Shown: positions 43,050-51,633, numbered from the stretch's first letter. The stretch: 56,775 nt of DNA from JBCCJA01 sp039045975 (GCA_039045975.1 JBCCJA010000022.1:1-56775), one strand, 5' to 3'. Numbers and translations: made by a program. The notes: generated from the letters alone by a model not told the origin.

Positions 43050-44045
43050 TCAAGCCGCAATCGCTTGTGAACTCACGATATCGGGGACCGCCTCGATCAA
43101 AATGTTGTCGGCGACGCCGGCCGCCTGCGTGACGCTCGCCGTCAGTGCCGCCAGCGGCTTCCAGTTGAACGCCTTACGCCAGCCGCCGCGGTCGCTCTGC
43201 CGCGACGACCGCCGCAGCCAGCCGTCCATCCCGACCGACGCGACGCGGGTCACGCGGAACCCGGCCGCCTCGAACACCGCCGCCAACGTCTGCGGCGTGT
43301 AGTGGAACAGATGCCGCGGCGGGTCGAGGCCGACCCAGCCGTCGCCGAACGTCTTCCGCCCCCACGACGCGAAGTTCGGCACCGTCGCGACGACCGACCC
43401 GACGCCGGTCAGCAGCGTCCGTGCCTCCCGCAGCGTCGCGACCGGGTCATGCAGATGCTCCAGCACCTGAAAGAACGTGACGAGGTCGTAGGCCGCCGGT
43501 TCGATCCGCGTCAGGCTCCCGGTGTGGCACGGCAGGCCGGTCGCGGTGGCGATCCGGGCGGCGTGCTCTTCGCCGATGTCAAAACCTTCGGACGCCCAAC
43601 CGCGGCGACGCATCCGCAGCATGAAGTCGCCCGCGCCGCAGCCGACGTCGAGCAGCCGCCCCGCCCCGCGGTACGTGATCCACTCCGACCGCGTGATCGC
43701 ACGTCGCATGAGCGCCGGCCCGACCGCCGCCGCGACCGACTCGCCGAACGAGCCGTCGCCGCCCGGATGCCCGAACTTCCGGGCGAGCACCGCCGCCTCG
43801 ATCCGGTCTTTCAGCCGCGGCTTCCGGCCCGCCTCGCGGGACTGATAGCAGGAGTACTCTTCGGGGTAGAACCGCCCGATCGCCGCCGGCGTCGGCCGAG
43901 GGTCGAGCCGGTGCAGGCCGCAGGCGTCGCAGCAGACGATTTTCGCGGTCCGCCCCGCCTCCGCGATGTGCCCGCTTTCGTAAGCGAGCGTCGCAGCGGC
44001 GGTCCCGCACAGCGGGCAAGCGACCGATTCCCAGTGCTCGGACAT
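43050..44045 (-). CDS. SAM-dependent methyltransferase with N-terminal zinc motif
   Basis: A 331-residue methyltransferase. The N-terminus holds two Cys pairs (ACPLCGTA and CDACGLHRLD), as in methyltransferases of sugar or polysaccharide pathways with a zinc-binding lead. Motif I is LLDVGCGAGDF, then GFDIGEEH, FQVLEHLHDP and VVATVPNFASWGRK. It follows the GT39 gene by 8 bp in a glycosyltransferase operon, so a surface sugar or lipid carrier is the likely substrate. Confidence 0.88.
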   Translation of the reverse strand: MSEHWESVACPLCGTAAATLAYESGHIAEAGRTAKIVCCDACGLHRLDPRPTPAAIGRFYPEEYSCYQSREAGRKPRLKDRIEAAVLARKFGHPGGDGSFGESVAAAVGPALMRRAITRSEWITYRGAGRLLDVGCGAGDFMLRMRRRGWASEGFDIGEEHAARIATATGLPCHTGSLTRIEPAAYDLVTFFQVLEHLHDPVATLREARTLLTGVGSVVATVPNFASWGRKTFGDGWVGLDPPRHLFHYTPQTLAAVFEAAGFRVTRVASVGMDGWLRRSSRQSDRGGWRKAFNWKPLAALTASVTQAAGVADNILIEAVPDIVSSQAIAA

Positions 44046-44053
44046 GGCGTTCC

Positions 44054-45799
44054 TTACGAGCCCGCGTCGGCGGCGGGTACTTGTTCGATGGCGACCGCCC
44101 GCGGCGCATCCGTTGCGGTCTCGGGACCGACGAGCACGAGCCCGGCGACGGCGTCGCGGAGAAGAAAGGGGCGGTCGGTCGGCGGTTCGTTCGTCAGCAA
44201 ATAGGCGTCCGGGGCCGAGGCGAGGTCACGCCGCACGCGGTGCGTCAGCAGCGGCACGATCTCGTGTTCGCCGATCCCGGCCGCGGCGATCGGCTCGCCC
44301 GCCGGCACGAGCCGGTCGACTTCCGCGGCGAACGCGGCGAGATCGCGGCGCGAATCGGCCGCCGGTACGACCGCAGTCATCGCGTACGCGTAAGGCACGG
44401 TGAAGATCAGCAGCGCGATCGCCGCCGCCGTCTGCGGCTTCTTCAGCGGCAGCAGCACGAAGGCCGCCACCGCGAGAGATGCCGTCACGGCCGACGCCGC
44501 CGCCAACGGGCCGAACGCCGCCGGGTCGAGTCGATCGCCGAAGGCGAAGAACCCGCCGAGGAACGCCGACGCCAAGCCGACGGAACCGACGACCGCGGCC
44601 GCCCAGCCGTGCACCGGCCGGCCCGCCGCGACGCGGTCGGCGAACTCGGCCACCCGCTTCCCCGCCCACAGCGAGATCACCGGCAGCACCGGCAGCAGAT
44701 AGTGTTTGTGTTTATTGGCCGACAGCGACAGCAGCACGACCTGCGTCAGCAGCCAGACCCACAGGAACCGCTCGCGGGAACCGAGCCGCCCGAGGTCTCG
44801 CCCCCGGCCGAACGCCTGCCCCCACGACCGCACCGCCGCCGGCACCGCCAGCGGCGACCACGGCAGCGTCAGCCACAGCAGCGGCGGCAGGTAGTACCAC
44901 CACGGCTGCGTCCCGAGCGTCCCGACCGCCCGACCGACCAGTTCTTCGTACCAGACGGCCGCGACTTCCGGCCGCTGCCACCAGACCGCCAACGGCCAGG
45001 CGAGCAGTCCGACCGTCAGATACGCCAGACCGCATCGCCCGGTCCGCGACCGCACGACGGCGGCGAGCTCCGCACCGCGTCGCTCGACGACAACGAAGAC
45101 CACGATCGTCGCGAGCGCCAACGCGGGCGAGAACGCAAACTTCCCCAACGCCGAGACGCCGAGCAGCAGCCCGATCCACGCCCACGGCAGCGGCCCGGCC
45201 TCGCGGTCGCGCGACGCGATCAGCAACGCCGACGTCGACAACAGGCACAGCAGCAGGTCGACCTCGGCCGTCCGCCCGTACGTGACGACCCACGGCGCGG
45301 TCACCTGCGCGAGGAACGCCGCCACACCCGCCGGCGTCCCGTACCACGCCGCCGCCCGCCGCCCGATCAGCCAAGCCAACGCGAGCGCCGCCAACGCCGA
45401 CGGCAGCCGGACCGTCCACGCGTCGAGCCCCCCGGCCAGCCCGCCGGCCGCCGCGAGCGTCCAATAAATCAGCGGCGGCTTCTTAAGCCGCGGCACGCCG
45501 CCGTACGTCGGCACGAGGTAGTCGCCCGAATCGAGCATCTCGCCCGCAGGCACGACGGCGAACGCCTCGTGCGTGTTGAAGACCCGCCAGCCGCCGAGGT
45601 TCGTGAACAGGAACAGCACCGCGACGACCGCCGCGAACGCCCACCAGGCCCGCAGTCTCAAGCCAGACGTGACGTCCGTTGCGGCGTGACGGGCGGGGGG
45701 ATGACGCACCGTCACGCGTCGATACGCCACGCGGCGGGACGGGACCGGTTCGGCGGCCACGGGCTCCGGCTCGGCGATCGCGGGACAGGAAACGGACAT
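44054..45799 (-). CDS. ArnT/PMT-like GT39 glycosyltransferase
   Basis: A 581-residue integral membrane enzyme with about 12 hydrophobic segments. The N-terminal loop VFNTHEAFAVVPAGEMLDSG and YGGVPRLKKPPLIYW matches the conserved acidic periplasmic loop (Asp/Glu next to PPL.YW) of ArnT and protein mannosyltransferases. These take sugar from a polyprenyl phosphate and add it to lipid A, proteins or glycans. A 50-residue cytoplasmic lead precedes the first helix. The partner GT2 upstream probably makes its polyprenyl-phosphate donor. Spacing: 24 bp after GT2, 8 bp before the methyltransferase. Confidence 0.87.
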   Translation of the reverse strand: MSVSCPAIAEPEPVAAEPVPSRRVAYRRVTVRHPPARHAATDVTSGLRLRAWWAFAAVVAVLFLFTNLGGWRVFNTHEAFAVVPAGEMLDSGDYLVPTYGGVPRLKKPPLIYWTLAAAGGLAGGLDAWTVRLPSALAALALAWLIGRRAAAWYGTPAGVAAFLAQVTAPWVVTYGRTAEVDLLLCLLSTSALLIASRDREAGPLPWAWIGLLLGVSALGKFAFSPALALATIVVFVVVERRGAELAAVVRSRTGRCGLAYLTVGLLAWPLAVWWQRPEVAAVWYEELVGRAVGTLGTQPWWYYLPPLLWLTLPWSPLAVPAAVRSWGQAFGRGRDLGRLGSRERFLWVWLLTQVVLLSLSANKHKHYLLPVLPVISLWAGKRVAEFADRVAAGRPVHGWAAAVVGSVGLASAFLGGFFAFGDRLDPAAFGPLAAASAVTASLAVAAFVLLPLKKPQTAAAIALLIFTVPYAYAMTAVVPAADSRRDLAAFAAEVDRLVPAGEPIAAAGIGEHEIVPLLTHRVRRDLASAPDAYLLTNEPPTDRPFLLRDAVAGLVLVGPETATDAPRAVAIEQVPAADAGS

Positions 45800-45823
45800 G
45801 CGTCTTCGGGACGGGCCGTGCGG

Positions 45824-46810
45824 TCAGGCGGCGCGGGCGACCGGCAGCGTCGCCGGGCCGTCGCCGTCGTCGAGGTTGAACGTCTCGCGGACGGCGTAAG
45901 CCGGCAGGCCGCGGGCGTCGAAGTAGATGCGGGTAATCAGTTCGCCGAGCAGCCCGATCGCCAGGAACTGCACGCCGGTCAGGATCGACAGCGCCGTCAG
46001 CAGCAGCATCGGGTTGCCGGTCATGTCGACGCCGCCGACGAGCTTCATCGCGATCGTCGTGAACCCGGCCAGGCACGCCGTCGCGCCGCAGGCGAAGCCG
46101 ACCGCGCCGAACAGCTTCATCGGGCTCACGAGGAACCGCGTCAGGTATGTGACCGTCAGCAGGTCGAGCAGCACCCGGCCGACACGCGAGATGCCGTACT
46201 TGCTCGTCCCGTGGATCCGGGCCCGGTGGTTCGTGACGACCTCTTTGCACTTCGCGCCGCGTTTGGCGGCGAGGATCGGGATGAAGCGGTGCATCTCGCC
46301 GACGAGGTTCAGTTCCCGCGCGACGTCGCGGGTCATCACCTTCAGCGTGCAGCCGAGGTCGTGGATCGGCACGTCGGTGACCCAGCTGATCAGCCGGTTC
46401 GCGCACCAGCTCGGGATCTTCCGCAGCACGAGGTCGTCCTGCCGGTCCTTCCGCCAACCGTGGACGAGGTCGTAGCCCTCCTCCAGCGTGGCGAGCATCA
46501 TCGGGATGTCGGCCGGGTCGTTCTGGAGGTCGCCGTCGATCGTCACGACGGCCTCGCCGGAGGCGTACTGCAGGCCGGCCTCCATCGCGGCGGTCTGGCC
46601 GAAGTTGCCGCGGAAGCGGACGACCTTCACGTGCGGGTCGACGCCGGCGAGGTCGGCGAGCTCCTTCGACGTCCCGTCGGTCGAGCCGTCGTCGACGAAC
46701 AAGATTTCGTAAGGCTTCCCGAGGCCGGAGAGGACGCCGTCGAGCGCCGCGTGCAGCGGCGCGACGTTGTCGACCTCGTTGTAGACCGGGATGACGACCG
46801 AGACGTCCAT
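45824..46810 (-). CDS. Polyprenyl-phosphate glycosyltransferase (GT2, ArnC/GtrB-like)
   Basis: A 328-residue GT2 enzyme with C-terminal membrane helices. I start at the ATG at 46810 (MDVSVVIPVYNEVDNV); the upstream extension crosses a repeat. Motifs: LFVDDGSTDGT (nucleotide binding), VVTIDGDLQNDPADIP (DxD-like), GEMHRFIP, and HGTSKYGISRVGRVLLD, then two hydrophobic helices. This is the pattern of dolichyl/undecaprenyl-phosphate sugar synthases such as ArnC and GtrB. It opens the surface-glycan operon and would feed the GT39 enzyme downstream. Confidence 0.88.
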   Translation of the reverse strand: MDVSVVIPVYNEVDNVAPLHAALDGVLSGLGKPYEILFVDDGSTDGTSKELADLAGVDPHVKVVRFRGNFGQTAAMEAGLQYASGEAVVTIDGDLQNDPADIPMMLATLEEGYDLVHGWRKDRQDDLVLRKIPSWCANRLISWVTDVPIHDLGCTLKVMTRDVARELNLVGEMHRFIPILAAKRGAKCKEVVTNHRARIHGTSKYGISRVGRVLLDLLTVTYLTRFLVSPMKLFGAVGFACGATACLAGFTTIAMKLVGGVDMTGNPMLLLTALSILTGVQFLAIGLLGELITRIYFDARGLPAYAVRETFNLDDGDGPATLPVARAA

Positions 46811-46887
46811 GTGTCGGCTGAATGCGGGTGCGGGCGGGCGCGGATCGTGGCAGCGCGGGCCGAAACGGGTCCAGACGTGTTCTTCCC

Positions 46888-46967
46888 ATTTAGCCGCGAC
46901 CGTCAGGGAGCGCGTCGCGAACGTCGTGATCTTCCTCGAACTCGCTCCCTGACGGTCGCGGCTAAAT
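46888..46967. repeat. TTTAGCCGCGACCG palindrome, GT2-pyrF gap
   Basis: Arms ATTTAGCCGCGACCGTCAGG and its complement, with a 25-bp longer centre than the other copies (two half-sites around a spacer). It lies in the divergent promoter region of the GT2 operon and pyrF, so unlike other copies it may affect initiation. It ends 18 bp upstream of pyrF. Confidence 0.85.
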
Positions 46968-46984
46968 TTCGGTACGAACAGGCG

Positions 46985-47905
46985 ATGACCGCCTACGCCG
47001 ACCGCCTGCACGCCGCGATCCGGGCCAAACGGACGCCCGCCCTCGTCGGGATCGACCCGCGGCTCGACCTACTCCCGGCCGACATCGTCGAACGAAACCG
47101 CACGCCCGAACGCACGGCCGCCGAGGCCGCCGCGGGGGCGTTCGAAGAGTTCTCGAAACGGCTGATCGACGCCGTCGCGCCGCTCGTCCCGGCCGTCAAA
47201 CCGCAGGCGGCCTTCTTCGAGGAATACGGCCCGCCCGGGATGGCGGCCCTCGGCCGCGTCGTCGCCCACGCCCGGACCGCGGGCCTAATCACGATCCTCG
47301 ACGCGAAGCGGGGCGACATCGGCTCGACCGCCGAGGCGTACGCCCGCGGCTGGCTCGGCGGGGCCGACCCGGACCACCCGTGGCAGGCCGACGCACTGAC
47401 GGTGAACCCTTACCTCGGGGCCGACACGCTCGAACCGTTCGTGAAGACGGCGACCGAACGGGGAGCGGGCCTGTATGTGCTCGTCCGTACGAGCAATCCC
47501 GGCGCGGCGGCTTTCCAAGACGTCTGCGAGGGCGCGACGAACGTGTTCGAGCGGGTCGCCGACGTCGTCGAGTCGCTGTCGTCGGGCGACGCGGCGTACG
47601 GGCCGGTCGGCGCCGTCGTGGGGGCGACCTACCCCGAAGAGTTGAAGCTGCTGCGGACGCGGATGCCGCATGTCCCGCTGCTGATGCCCGGCTATGGGGC
47701 CCAGGGCGGTTCGGCCCTCGACGTCGCGACGGCGTTCGACGCCGACGGGCTCGGGGCGGTCGTCAACAGCAGCCGCGGGATCAACTTCGCGTTCCGCCGA
47801 CAGCCCTACGCCGACCAGTTCGGCGAAGCCCGCTGGGAACAGGCCGCCGCCGCCGCGACGCGGGCGATGATCGCCGACCTCGCCACGGTCGTGACGGTCG
47901 GCTGA
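46985..47905 (+). CDS. pyrF: Orotidine 5'-phosphate decarboxylase
   Basis: Last step of UMP synthesis. The 306-residue enzyme fits the longer type 2 PyrF: VGIDPRLDLLPADI, VKPQAAFFEEYGPPG, the catalytic LDAKRGDIGSTAEAY with Lys108 and Asp111, YVLVRTSNPG, and PGYGAQGGS near the end. The ATG at 46985 lies 18 bp after a palindromic repeat; no Shine-Dalgarno is obvious. It is followed by a hairpin and a long palindrome. Confidence 0.96.
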   Translation: MTAYADRLHAAIRAKRTPALVGIDPRLDLLPADIVERNRTPERTAAEAAAGAFEEFSKRLIDAVAPLVPAVKPQAAFFEEYGPPGMAALGRVVAHARTAGLITILDAKRGDIGSTAEAYARGWLGGADPDHPWQADALTVNPYLGADTLEPFVKTATERGAGLYVLVRTSNPGAAAFQDVCEGATNVFERVADVVESLSSGDAAYGPVGAVVGATYPEELKLLRTRMPHVPLLMPGYGAQGGSALDVATAFDADGLGAVVNSSRGINFAFRRQPYADQFGEARWEQAAAAATRAMIADLATVVTVG

Positions 47906-47912
47906 GCGTTCC

Positions 47913-48032
47913 CCCTCTCCCCGCGAGGAGAGGGTTGATCTCGTTAAAAAACCATACAAGCCCTCGGCGCCAGCCGTGGAGGACAGAGCTTCGTCGTTCC
48001 TATTTCCTCCACGGCTGGCGCCGAGGGCTTGT
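47913..48032. repeat. Hairpin plus long palindrome after pyrF
   Basis: A short hairpin at 47913-47934 (CCCTCTCC/GGAGAGGG) is followed by a long palindrome, 47956-48032, whose arms (ACAAGCCCTCGGCGCCAGCC start) match over at least 28 bases. It separates pyrF from the convergent TadE gene and may act as a two-way terminator. Confidence 0.85.
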
Positions 48033-48080
48033 TTCAAAAGGGTTTTCAAAAAGACAAGCAGAATCCGGCTCGTGCCGGCG

Positions 48081-48509
48081 TCACGGCGCCGCCCGTGACC
48101 GCACCCGCTCGGCGAGCAGCGTCGCGTTGCTCGTCAGCGTCGCGCCGCCGGCCCAGATCGGGGTGATGATCGCGTTCGCGTCGAACGGCGCGTCGACCGT
48201 CACCGTGACGCGGTCGGTCGCGGTCGTGATCGTCGACGGGTCGACCGTGACGGTCGCGGAGCGGACGCCGACGGTCCGCAAGATCCGCTCGGCCTCGGCG
48301 ACGGCGTCGCCGGCGGTCGCGCCGGGCACGATCGCGACGCGGGCCGCCTCGTACGCGGCGTTGTCGGCCGTATGCCGCACGATGTTCAGCCACGTGAACT
48401 CGAACAGCGAGAACACGACCAGAAAGAAGACCGGCGCGACGATCGCGAACTCGGTCGCGGCGGCGCCGCGGCGTCGGTCGGGAAGTCGGCGGCGATGTCG
48501 GGTCGTCAT
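48081..48509 (-). CDS. TadE-like pilus/secretion protein (cassette 1)
   Basis: A 142-residue TadE-type pseudopilin-like protein: an Arg-rich lead (RRLPDRRRGAAATEFAIV), one hydrophobic helix (FAIVAPVFFLVVFSLFEFTW) with the conserved Glu in ATEFA, and a globular outer part (AAYEAARVAIVPGATAGDAV). The gene is the last of the first TadE-vWA-TadE cassette; its ATG is 7 bp after the vWA stop. It is the counterpart of 50395-51525 but lacks that protein's Lys-rich tail. Its export route is inferred; no Tad secretion ATPase is in this window. Confidence 0.85.
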   Translation of the reverse strand: MTTRHRRRLPDRRRGAAATEFAIVAPVFFLVVFSLFEFTWLNIVRHTADNAAYEAARVAIVPGATAGDAVAEAERILRTVGVRSATVTVDPSTITTATDRVTVTVDAPFDANAIITPIWAGGATLTSNATLLAERVRSRAAP

Positions 48510-48516
48510 GAGGTCG

Positions 48517-49782
48517 TTACTCGGTCAGCAGGACCGGGAGCGTGCGGGCGATCTCGCGGAACGCCTCGACGAGTTCGTCGGCCGAGTCGGCGTGCAGGTG
48601 GATCCCGCCGGTCGCGTCCGCGACCGCGATCATCCGGGCCTTATCGGCGTTCGGGCTGAACGTGACGGTGTGGACCGTGATGTCGAGCGCGGCGGCGTCG
48701 GGCGCGACCGCGACCGGATCGATCTGCAGGTTATGGCGCCCGTCGGTCATGAGGATGATCGTCTTCACGGCGAGCGGGCGGGCCCGGGCCGGGTCGGTGA
48801 CCGCCTCGATGCCCTTCTGCAGCCCGCGGCCGATCGCGGTCCGGCCGCCGATGCCGGACTCGATCATCGCGTCGAGGTCGGCGTCGATGTCGGCGTAGGT
48901 GTCGGTCAGCGGGACGCGGACGTCGGCGATCTGGAAATCGATCTCGCGGCCCGGCTGGGACGGGACGCAATCGATGCGATGCCGGCTGCTGTAACTGGCG
49001 AGCGCGACCCGCTCCTCGACGTAGGTCGCGTCGAGTTCGCCGAGGAACACGCCGATCGCCTCGACGAGGGCATAGAACCGAGTGTTCGTCGCCAGCGGGC
49101 CACAGTTCTGGCCGTTGCCGGTGCCGGAGAAGTCGATGTCGAGCCCCATCGAGCCGGAGCGGTCGATCACGATGCAGATGTCGCGGTCGAGCACGGTCGA
49201 AACCGCGACCTGCGACGTGTCGACGGTCGGCAGGCCGATCAGCTGCCCGAAGAACAGGCCGACCGGGCCGTCGGTCGACGCCCCCGTCCGGTTCCCGACG
49301 ACGCGGACCGAATTCGGTCGCGCGACGCCGGGCGTGAACTCGAAGCGGCCCGTAGTGCGGTTCAGCACGCCGGAGCCGAACTCGATCTCGTCGGGCCGGA
49401 GGCTGAGCCCGCGGCCGGTGACTTCATTACGTGCGGCGATCTCGATCGCGAGATCGCGGGCGACGTCGACGTCCTGATACAGCGAGAGGGCCTTCCCGCC
49501 GGCGCGGGCGGCGGCGTCGGTCGCGGTGCGGAGTTCGGTCCGCGCGAGCTGGATCCAGGCGAGATCGACGGCGAACGCCGCCAGGACCGCGACGACCGGG
49601 ATCAGGAGCGCGACGAGGACCAGCACGGCCCCCCGTCGCCTACAGCATTTCCATGAGACATGTGACACGCTTCCGGGCTCGCGGCGTTTGATTTTGCGAG
49701 CCGCACGGCTTCCATCGCGGCACAGATCAGCACGAAGTGCTGTGGCGCCCGCCGAAACGGGTCGGGTTCGTGACGTCTTCAT
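48517..49782 (-). CDS. TadG-like protein with vWA domain (cassette 1), N-terminus altered by a repeat
   Basis: A 421-residue TadG-type protein. A membrane helix (VLVALLIPVVAVLAAFAVDL) precedes a vWA domain with the MIDAS motif DRSGSMGLD, LMTDGRHN and a late metal-site segment. Its ATG overlaps the preceding TadE stop (ATGA, 49779-49782), which fixes the start. Residues 13 to about 48 are encoded by a 104-bp inverted-end repeat (49641-49744) and are absent from the paralogue at 51634. The segment adds Arg/Cys-rich residues (ALRADLCRDGSRAARK). The vWA domain binds metal and probably interacts with surface partners; exact role unknown. Confidence 0.85.
   Translation of the reverse strand: MKTSRTRPVSAGATALRADLCRDGSRAARKIKRREPGSVSHVSWKCCRRRGAVLVLVALLIPVVAVLAAFAVDLAWIQLARTELRTATDAAARAGGKALSLYQDVDVARDLAIEIAARNEVTGRGLSLRPDEIEFGSGVLNRTTGRFEFTPGVARPNSVRVVGNRTGASTDGPVGLFFGQLIGLPTVDTSQVAVSTVLDRDICIVIDRSGSMGLDIDFSGTGNGQNCGPLATNTRFYALVEAIGVFLGELDATYVEERVALASYSSRHRIDCVPSQPGREIDFQIADVRVPLTDTYADIDADLDAMIESGIGGRTAIGRGLQKGIEAVTDPARARPLAVKTIILMTDGRHNLQIDPVAVAPDAAALDITVHTVTFSPNADKARMIAVADATGGIHLHADSADELVEAFREIARTLPVLLTE
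49641..49744 (-). repeat. 104-bp inverted-end repeat, copy B, inside the vWA gene
   Basis: The reverse complement of this stretch matches 9559-9662 over 104 bases with about seven differences. Ends are TACAGCATTTCC and a CACAGCAC-type terminus. In its coding orientation the inner codons read AAA ATC AAA, where copy A has AAA ATC TAA; the base change removes a stop and keeps the vWA frame open. Confidence 0.82.
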
Positions 49783-50201
49783 CGGAACTCCTGGACCATC
49801 GTGGCGGCGGCCGAGATCGTCGTCGTGCTGTACAGGGCGCTGCTGAGCTGGGCGTTCCCGGCCGCGGGGGCCGAGACGGTGACGGTGAACGGCTCGCCTT
49901 CGGCGAGACCGCCGAGGTCGGCCGGCGTGACGTCGACCGTCGCGCCCGCGACGCGTCGGTCCGCGAGGATGCCCTCGCAGATCGACCGGACGTCGGCGGC
50001 GGTCGCGCCGGGCTGCACGGCGGTATGGGCGCCCTCGTAGGCCGCGATCGACAGCGACTGTTTTAAAAACACGACCGTGCAGGTCTCGATCACGCCGAGC
50101 ACGAGCAGGATCAGGACCGGCAGGCAGACGGCGAACTCGGCGAGCGCGACGCCGCGGCGGCGGTCGCGTTTTCGCGAATGCGGGCGGGGCGGGGTCGTCA
50201 T
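49779..50201 (-). CDS. TadE-like protein (cassette 1, first gene)
   Basis: A 140-residue TadE-type protein: basic lead (RRGVALAEF), hydrophobic helix (VCLPVLILLVLGVIETCTVV), then a periplasmic domain. It is the first gene of cassette 1 and overlaps the vWA gene by ATGA. It is the paralogue of 52806-53234, sharing FLKQSLSIAAYEGAH and the VTVSAPAA strand. TadE and TadF minor pilins are normally joined by TadG in Flp-pilus systems; no other tad genes are near. Confidence 0.85.
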   Translation of the reverse strand: MTTPPRPHSRKRDRRRGVALAEFAVCLPVLILLVLGVIETCTVVFLKQSLSIAAYEGAHTAVQPGATAADVRSICEGILADRRVAGATVDVTPADLGGLAEGEPFTVTVSAPAAGNAQLSSALYSTTTISAAATMVQEFR

Positions 50202-50288
50202 CGGGCGGTGTCGTTTACAAGGGTCGTCACGGGCCGTCGGGCCCGGGACGCGGGGGTCGGTCGTGACGAGGCCGGGCTAAGTACGCTC

Positions 50289-50363
50289 TGACAAAACCCT
50301 CTGCGGGCGGACGTGAATGCAAGGAATCGCAACATTTCCGTGACCGACAACCGGGTTTTGTCA
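50289..50363. repeat. Perfect 11-bp inverted repeat between cassettes
   Basis: TGACAAAACCC at 50289-50299 and GGGTTTTGTCA at 50353-50363, with 53 bp between them. It lies in the 193-bp gap between the two TadE-vWA cassettes. Could be an operator, a decayed mobile element or a weak terminator; it has no T-tract. Confidence 0.6.
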
Positions 50364-50394
50364 GGCACCTCTTTATGGCCGGGCCGCGGCCGAG

Positions 50395-51525
50395 TCAGTC
50401 GTCGTTCAGCCCGTTCGAGCCCGGCGGCTGCTTGCCACTGCCGTTCTTGTTTTGGGGCGGCTTGCTCGCCTTCGGCTTCTCATTGCTCTTTTTCTTGTTT
50501 TTATCAGCGTTTTTATTCGCGTTTTTATTTTTGTCTTTATTCGTCGTTTTCTTCTTAGGCGTCGACTTCTTCGGTTCTTTGGCCTTTTTGGGCTCGGACT
50601 TCTTGGGCGGCTTAGGCGTCTTGGGGCTCGATTTTTTCGGCGTGCCTTTGCCGTTGTTTTTGTTCTTCGCGGAGGGGTCCGGGCCGGCCTTCGTGCTGGG
50701 GTCGACCGTCGAGTCGTTCGGGGTATTCGGCGTGTTGGACGCGCTTCCGTTCTTATTTTTGTCGCCGCCCGTTTTGGAACTTCCGCCGTCACCCGGGTCG
50801 CCGTCTTTCTTGCCCCCGGACTCGCCCGTCGACTTCCCGTCCTTGTCTTTGCCGCCTTTGTCGCCTTCGCCGGGCGACTTGTTCTTGTCCGACCCGCCGC
50901 CGTCGCCGGGCGACTTGTCTCCCGTCTTCGTACCCGGGTCTCTGTCTTTTTCTTTCGCCGGCGGGTCGTTCGTGACCGTGGGCGGGGCCCACCACGGCGA
51001 TTCGCCAGACGCCGTCGACCCGACGTCGCCCGGTTCGGCCGGCAGCGTAATGACCGCGCCGGTCACGGCCGCGGCGACGTCGTCGGTGCGGCCGCGGTCG
51101 CGTTCGGTCGCGAGCGTCGAATGCGACGCGACGTTCCGGCCGGCGGTGAACGCGGCCAGCGACAGCGTGTTCGAGTCGACCGGCACATCGATCGAGACGG
51201 TCACGACGTCGGTCGTGTCGACGATCGTCCCGGGCGAGACGGTCACGACGGCGTCGCGGACGCCGACGGTCGCAAGGATGCGTTCGGCCTCGGCGACGGC
51301 CTCGGCGGCGGTCGCGCCGGGGACGATCGCGATGCGGTTCGCCTCGTAGGCGGCGTTGTCGACGGTGTGCCGTACGACGTTCAGCCACGAGAACTCGAAG
51401 ACCGCGAAGATCAGCCCGAAGGCGATCGGCGCGACGATCGCGAATTCGACCGCGGTCGCCCCGCGGCGCGGACGGCGGACGCGGGACGGGACGGGACAGT
51501 GCCGGTCGGTATCGGTCGCGGACAT
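50395..51525 (-). CDS. TadE-like protein with long Lys/Asn/Pro-rich tail (cassette 2)
   Basis: A 376-residue protein. Residues 1-140 match the 142-residue TadE of cassette 1 (ATAVEFAIVAPIAFG, AAYEANRIAIVPGATAAEAV). From about 190 to the end it is low-complexity, Lys-, Asn-, Asp-, Gly- and Pro-rich (for example KNKNANKNADKNKKK), encoded by T-rich runs on the plus strand unlike the rest of the window. Cassette 1's copy stops before this tail, so the tail was gained or lost after duplication. It may reach across the cell wall or bind polyanions. It is the last gene of cassette 2. Confidence 0.82.
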   Translation of the reverse strand: MSATDTDRHCPVPSRVRRPRRGATAVEFAIVAPIAFGLIFAVFEFSWLNVVRHTVDNAAYEANRIAIVPGATAAEAVAEAERILATVGVRDAVVTVSPGTIVDTTDVVTVSIDVPVDSNTLSLAAFTAGRNVASHSTLATERDRGRTDDVAAAVTGAVITLPAEPGDVGSTASGESPWWAPPTVTNDPPAKEKDRDPGTKTGDKSPGDGGGSDKNKSPGEGDKGGKDKDGKSTGESGGKKDGDPGDGGSSKTGGDKNKNGSASNTPNTPNDSTVDPSTKAGPDPSAKNKNNGKGTPKKSSPKTPKPPKKSEPKKAKEPKKSTPKKKTTNKDKNKNANKNADKNKKKSNEKPKASKPPQNKNGSGKQPPGSNGLNDD

Positions 51526-51633
51526 GACGGGCCTCGGAGTGTTGAGCCTGGGTGCGGTGCTAGTTGCGTGTCTCGGAGTCGGCGGCTGGCGTCTTCGGTT
51601 CTTCGCGTCTTGTCTGGGGCGTTCGGTCGTTCC

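Noticed and set aside
44081..47905. A 1274-residue open frame on the plus strand, antisense to the glycosyltransferase operon
   Set aside because: It is Arg-rich without domains and covers three clear genes on the other strand; its last 306 codons are pyrF. High GC keeps antisense frames open.
48517..49640. A Bat/MoxR-type vWA operon
   Set aside because: Genes are interleaved with TadE-type proteins, the helix-plus-vWA layout is TadG-like, and no MoxR ATPase is near.
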